Origin: Gammaproteobacteria bacterium UBA2810
GTDB taxonomy: Bacteria > Pseudomonadota > Gammaproteobacteria > Enterobacterales > Succinivibrionaceae
DNA: 32,167 bases
Reading direction: 5' to 3'
Assembly: GCA_002351705.1 (NCBI GenBank)
Contig: DEHC01000046.1
Coordinates: forward strand, 1-32,167
The notes beneath the pieces are model-generated. The model worked only from the letters and a program-made list of their open reading frames with translations. It made no database searches and had not been told where the DNA came from. Numbering within the stretch: position 1 is the first letter of the stretch; the number at the start of each line of letters is the position of its first letter. Both the position numbers and the translations under genes were made by a program. Shown piece by piece: positions 29,523-32,167 of this stretch.

Positions 29523-31142
29523 ATGAATGGTAAAAAGATAGCTAGGACCCAGAGCTTTAAGGACTTCAGACGGTTCAACTACATTTATATTGATAAAACA
29601 GAACAGATTTACCGCCTCATAGAAAACCGCTGGGTATTTATTTCCAGACCCCGCAGGTTCGGCAAGTCATTGATGCTTGATACCATCGGCACTCTGTTTG
29701 AGGAAGGAGTGGAGCCCTATTTCAGGAATACCTGGATTTATGACAAATGGACTGATACCAGGTATCCGGTCCTGAGACTGAATTTTCTTGACTACACAGC
29801 TAAGTACAATGAGTTCTGCAAGCTCTTCTGCAGGGATATCACTGGTTTCGCCAGAAAACTCGGCGTTGCGGATGAGATTGCGGCTGACGACGGTCCTGCA
29901 GAGGCTTTGTTTGATCTGATGAAAGCACTGGTCGAACGCGGTGTAATGATTGTTGTCCTGATAGATGAATATGACACGCAGCTTACGGCCAGCATGGACA
30001 ACCCCGAATTGTACGAACAGTTCCGTGGAACCCTCAGGGATCTTTACGGGATCCTGAAAGGAAAGCAGTGCATCAGATTTCTCTGCGTTACCGGCGTCAC
30101 CAGGCTGAAAGATGTTTCGATCTTCTCAGTCGGTTCTGATATTGCGGATTTGAGCTATTACAGTCCTGTCTCAACGATAACCGGCTTCGTCAGAGAGGAG
30201 ATCAGAAATTACTACGCTGACTATCTTAACCTTGCTGCATCGCTTATTAAGAATATTCCTGTATCCCAGGTTGAGGAATGCCAGCGGGAAGAGGTTCTTG
30301 ACAGGCTTGCCGGGGAATATGACGGTTACTGCTTTGACAGGTTTTATAAGAAAAAAGTGTTTTCCACATGGTCAGTGAACAGTTTTTTCCGGGAGGCGAT
30401 TGAAAATCATAGCGTGATTTTCGGTGATTACTGGTATGACAATGGCGGCATGCCCACGATACTGGCAAAGTACCTTGAAACTCACAGCATAGCACCTGAA
30501 AAATATTCTGAAAATATCGATGTATCTATGGCTGACTTCTGGAATCCTTCCTCCCTGCTCAGCATGAGACAGGAGGTCCTGATGTGCCAGACAGGATATC
30601 TCACTGTGCGTTCCGTAATTCCCAACGGAAATTCCGTGCGGCTGGGTGTTCCGAACCGAGAGGTGCGCCGCTCTCTGGAAAAAGCCATGTCCCAGGCAAT
30701 TTTTCACAATGCGGAATTTGCCGGCGATAAGAATGAGGAGCTGTTTTCCAAAGCTTCCGCTGAGGAAATCGTCGGCAGGCTCAACAGCCTAATGAACACC
30801 ATAAGCTATGAGGACTATCAGAAGATCAATGAAAAGACCGTTCAGGGAATGCTCCATGCGTTCATGATCGGCTCTGGACAGCCGGTAAGAACTGAAGTTC
30901 AGAGCGCTTCAGGCAGGAGCGATATTGTTCTTGACTACCCGGAGCGCAGGCTGGTGCTTGAGCTCAAATATGCAGAGACTGAAAAGGAATGCGGGGAGAG
31001 GCTCACGGAGGCCGTTTCCCAGATTAAGGAAAGAAGATACGGAGATCTGCTGCCGGTAAAAAGAGAAGTCCTGCAGATTGCGCTTGTCTTCAACGGAAAG
31101 CCGGGGGTGAGGCAGTTCACGCACTATAAAGCTGTTGGCTGA
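29523..31142 (+). CDS. AAA-ATPase-like / PD-(D/E)XK nuclease fusion protein (second)
   Basis: A 539-residue member of the same broad family as the gene at 26931 but only distantly similar. It has SFKDFRRFNYIYIDKT, Walker A RPRRFGKS (42-49), Walker B VVLIDEYD (Asp148, Glu149), VTGVTRLKDVSIFSVG, and a nuclease core with Asp467 (GRSDIVLDY), Glu480 and Lys482 (VLELKY). I start at ATG 29523 because GGTGG precedes it and the family alignment begins here; an upstream ATG at 29442 overlaps the end of the ATPase remnant and adds 27 unlike residues. All key residues are kept, so it may be functional. The two copies are too divergent to be a recent tandem duplication. Confidence 0.87.
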   Translation: MNGKKIARTQSFKDFRRFNYIYIDKTEQIYRLIENRWVFISRPRRFGKSLMLDTIGTLFEEGVEPYFRNTWIYDKWTDTRYPVLRLNFLDYTAKYNEFCKLFCRDITGFARKLGVADEIAADDGPAEALFDLMKALVERGVMIVVLIDEYDTQLTASMDNPELYEQFRGTLRDLYGILKGKQCIRFLCVTGVTRLKDVSIFSVGSDIADLSYYSPVSTITGFVREEIRNYYADYLNLAASLIKNIPVSQVEECQREEVLDRLAGEYDGYCFDRFYKKKVFSTWSVNSFFREAIENHSVIFGDYWYDNGGMPTILAKYLETHSIAPEKYSENIDVSMADFWNPSSLLSMRQEVLMCQTGYLTVRSVIPNGNSVRLGVPNREVRRSLEKAMSQAIFHNAEFAGDKNEELFSKASAEEIVGRLNSLMNTISYEDYQKINEKTVQGMLHAFMIGSGQPVRTEVQSASGRSDIVLDYPERRLVLELKYAETEKECGERLTEAVSQIKERRYGDLLPVKREVLQIALVFNGKPGVRQFTHYKAVG

Positions 31143-31214
31143 TTCTGACTGCCGGATGCCGGACCGGAACTGCATATAAAAGCGGCATTCCCCGTTATGC
31201 CGTGCCGTTCTGTC

Positions 31215-31223
31215 TGCTATAAT
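31215..31223 (+). promoter_or_regulatory. Extended -10 promoter of purU
   Basis: TGCTATAAT with TTATGC 17 bp upstream of the -10. Predicted leader about 25 nt. Confidence 0.6.
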
Positions 31224-31255
31224 TTCCGGCATATTTACTTTTAACGAAAGAGCAA

Positions 31256-32089
31256 ATGGAACGCAAGATTCTTCTGACCGACACGGCCGATGAGCCCGGG
31301 CTCATTTACAAAATCACCGAGGTCTGTTTTCTTCACGGACTCAACATCATCAAGAACCAAGAATATGTTGCGACTGACGAGCGCCGCTTCTTCATGCGCA
31401 CCTACCTGGAGGGAGACTTTAACGATCGTTTCCTGCCTGAAGTCAGGAGAAAGCTCGGCAAGGAGGCTGATGTAAGGCTGGTAAACGAGGGCAGGAAGCA
31501 CCTCGTCGTGCTGGTGACCAAGGAAGCCCACTGCCTGGGCGATCTGCTGATGAAGCATTACTCAGGCACCCTCAACGCAACGATTGACGCGGTTATCGGC
31601 AACTATGACGTTCTCCGCGATCTGGTCGAGCGCTTCGATGTTCCCTTCGAGCTTGTGAGCCATGAGGGGCTCTCGCGCGAGGAGCACTGCCACAAGGTCC
31701 TTGAGGCCGTGCAGAAGTACTCGCCTGACTATGTGGTCCTCGCCAAGTACATGCGCATCATCACCCCCGAGTTCCTGCAGGCGTTCAGGAACAGGGTAAT
31801 CAACATCCATCACTCCTTCCTGCCGGCATTCATCGGCGCGAAGCCCTATCAGCAGGCCTTTGACCGCGGCGTGAAGATTATCGGCGCCACTGCGCACTTC
31901 GTCACCGAGGAGCTCGACAACGGCCCGATCATCGAGCAGGATGTCATCAAGGTTGACCACAACTTCTCCGCCGACATGATGGCAAGATCCGGCCGCGACG
32001 TCGAGAGGCTGGTCCTTGACCGAGCCCTCACCGATGTCCTGGAGGACAGGGTATTCGTCCACGGAAACAAGACAGTGGTCTTCAAATAG
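31256..32089 (+). CDS. purU: Formyltetrahydrofolate deformylase
   Basis: A 277-residue PurU, which hydrolyses 10-formyl-THF to THF and formate, balancing one-carbon units and supplying formate to PurT. An N-terminal ACT domain (about 1-80: DEPGLIYKITEVCFLHGLNI) is followed by the formyltransferase-fold domain with the catalytic Asn-His-Asp set: Asn183 and His185 in INIHHSFLPAF and Asp221 in ELDNGPIIEQD. Length matches E. coli PurU (280). In E. coli the ACT domain senses methionine and glycine; the same is likely here but not shown. AAGAG precedes ATG. It has its own promoter and terminator. Confidence 0.97.
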   Translation: MERKILLTDTADEPGLIYKITEVCFLHGLNIIKNQEYVATDERRFFMRTYLEGDFNDRFLPEVRRKLGKEADVRLVNEGRKHLVVLVTKEAHCLGDLLMKHYSGTLNATIDAVIGNYDVLRDLVERFDVPFELVSHEGLSREEHCHKVLEAVQKYSPDYVVLAKYMRIITPEFLQAFRNRVINIHHSFLPAFIGAKPYQQAFDRGVKIIGATAHFVTEELDNGPIIEQDVIKVDHNFSADMMARSGRDVERLVLDRALTDVLEDRVFVHGNKTVVFK

Positions 32090-32116
32090 CCCGTGGCCTT
32101 CAAATACATAGAACAG

Positions 32117-32148
32117 TGCGCCGGCAGCTTTGGCTTCCGGCGCATTTT
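32117..32148 (+). terminator. Terminator of purU
   Basis: Stem TGCGCCGG (32117-32124) / CCGGCGCA (32137-32144) with inner AGC/GCT pairs and TTTT after it. Confidence 0.9.
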
Positions 32149-32158
32149 GTGTGCTCGG
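32146..32158. repeat. Right copy of a 13-bp inverted repeat at the window ends
   Basis: TTTGTGTGCTCGG, the reverse complement of 1-13, directly after the purU terminator and 9 bp from the window end. Confidence 0.6.
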
Positions 32159-32167
32159 CATGAGCAT

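Overview
The window looks like chromosome from a gut or rumen gammaproteobacterium with moderately high GC, most plausibly a member of the Succinivibrionaceae (Aeromonadales). The reasons are enterobacterial-type AroG, SerA, PurU, LpxM, DacB and AspC together with FabV as enoyl reductase, a FeoB followed by a tiny Cys-rich FeoB-associated protein, several general porins in tandem, and DUF1703-type ATPase/nuclease genes of the kind common in gut bacteria. The family assignment is inference; no 16S rRNA or other phylogenetic marker is present.

Layout. (1) 78-7986: five paralogous outer-membrane porin genes, all on the minus strand, separated by 430-870 bp spacers. By sequence they fall into two subfamilies in the order A-B-B-A-A. 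Promoter spacing follows the subfamily for genes 1-4, and genes 3, 4 and 5 share almost the same terminator hairpin. (2) 8070-10399: feoB plus a 45-residue Cys-rich membrane protein, under a promoter that overlaps a DtxR/IdeR-like 19-bp palindrome; porin 5 lies directly downstream. (3) 10687-13812: dacB (PBP4) divergent from fabV. (4) 14016-16929: two convergent transposase genes, one IS4/IS1634-like with altered catalytic acids and one intact ISAzo13-type. (5) 17020-18641: a minus-strand unit of an OsmC-like protein, an overlapping single-pass membrane protein and an unrecognised acidic protein. (6) 19056-26335: housekeeping block with a HAD nucleotidase-like gene, asnB, lpxM, aspC, aroG and serA, most with their own promoter or terminator. 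(7) 26606-26682: tRNA-Pro(UGG) on the minus strand. (8) 26931-31142: an AT-richer accessory stretch with two different AAA-ATPase/PD-(D/E)XK genes and, between them, a frameshifted remnant of a DUF4143-type ATPase. (9) 31256-32089: purU.

How the genes work together. The porins control outer-membrane permeability, and the last of them sits behind ferrous-iron uptake. DacB and LpxM act on envelope assembly (peptidoglycan and lipid A), and FabV supplies acyl chains. AspC, AroG, SerA and AsnB cover aspartate/aromatic, serine and asparagine synthesis, and PurU balances the one-carbon pool fed by serine. The parts with the most unexplained structure are the porin array and its leaders, the feoB operator, the palindrome pair at aroG, and the ATPase/nuclease stretch with its 10-bp dyad. 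No CRISPR array, rRNA or complete prophage was seen.
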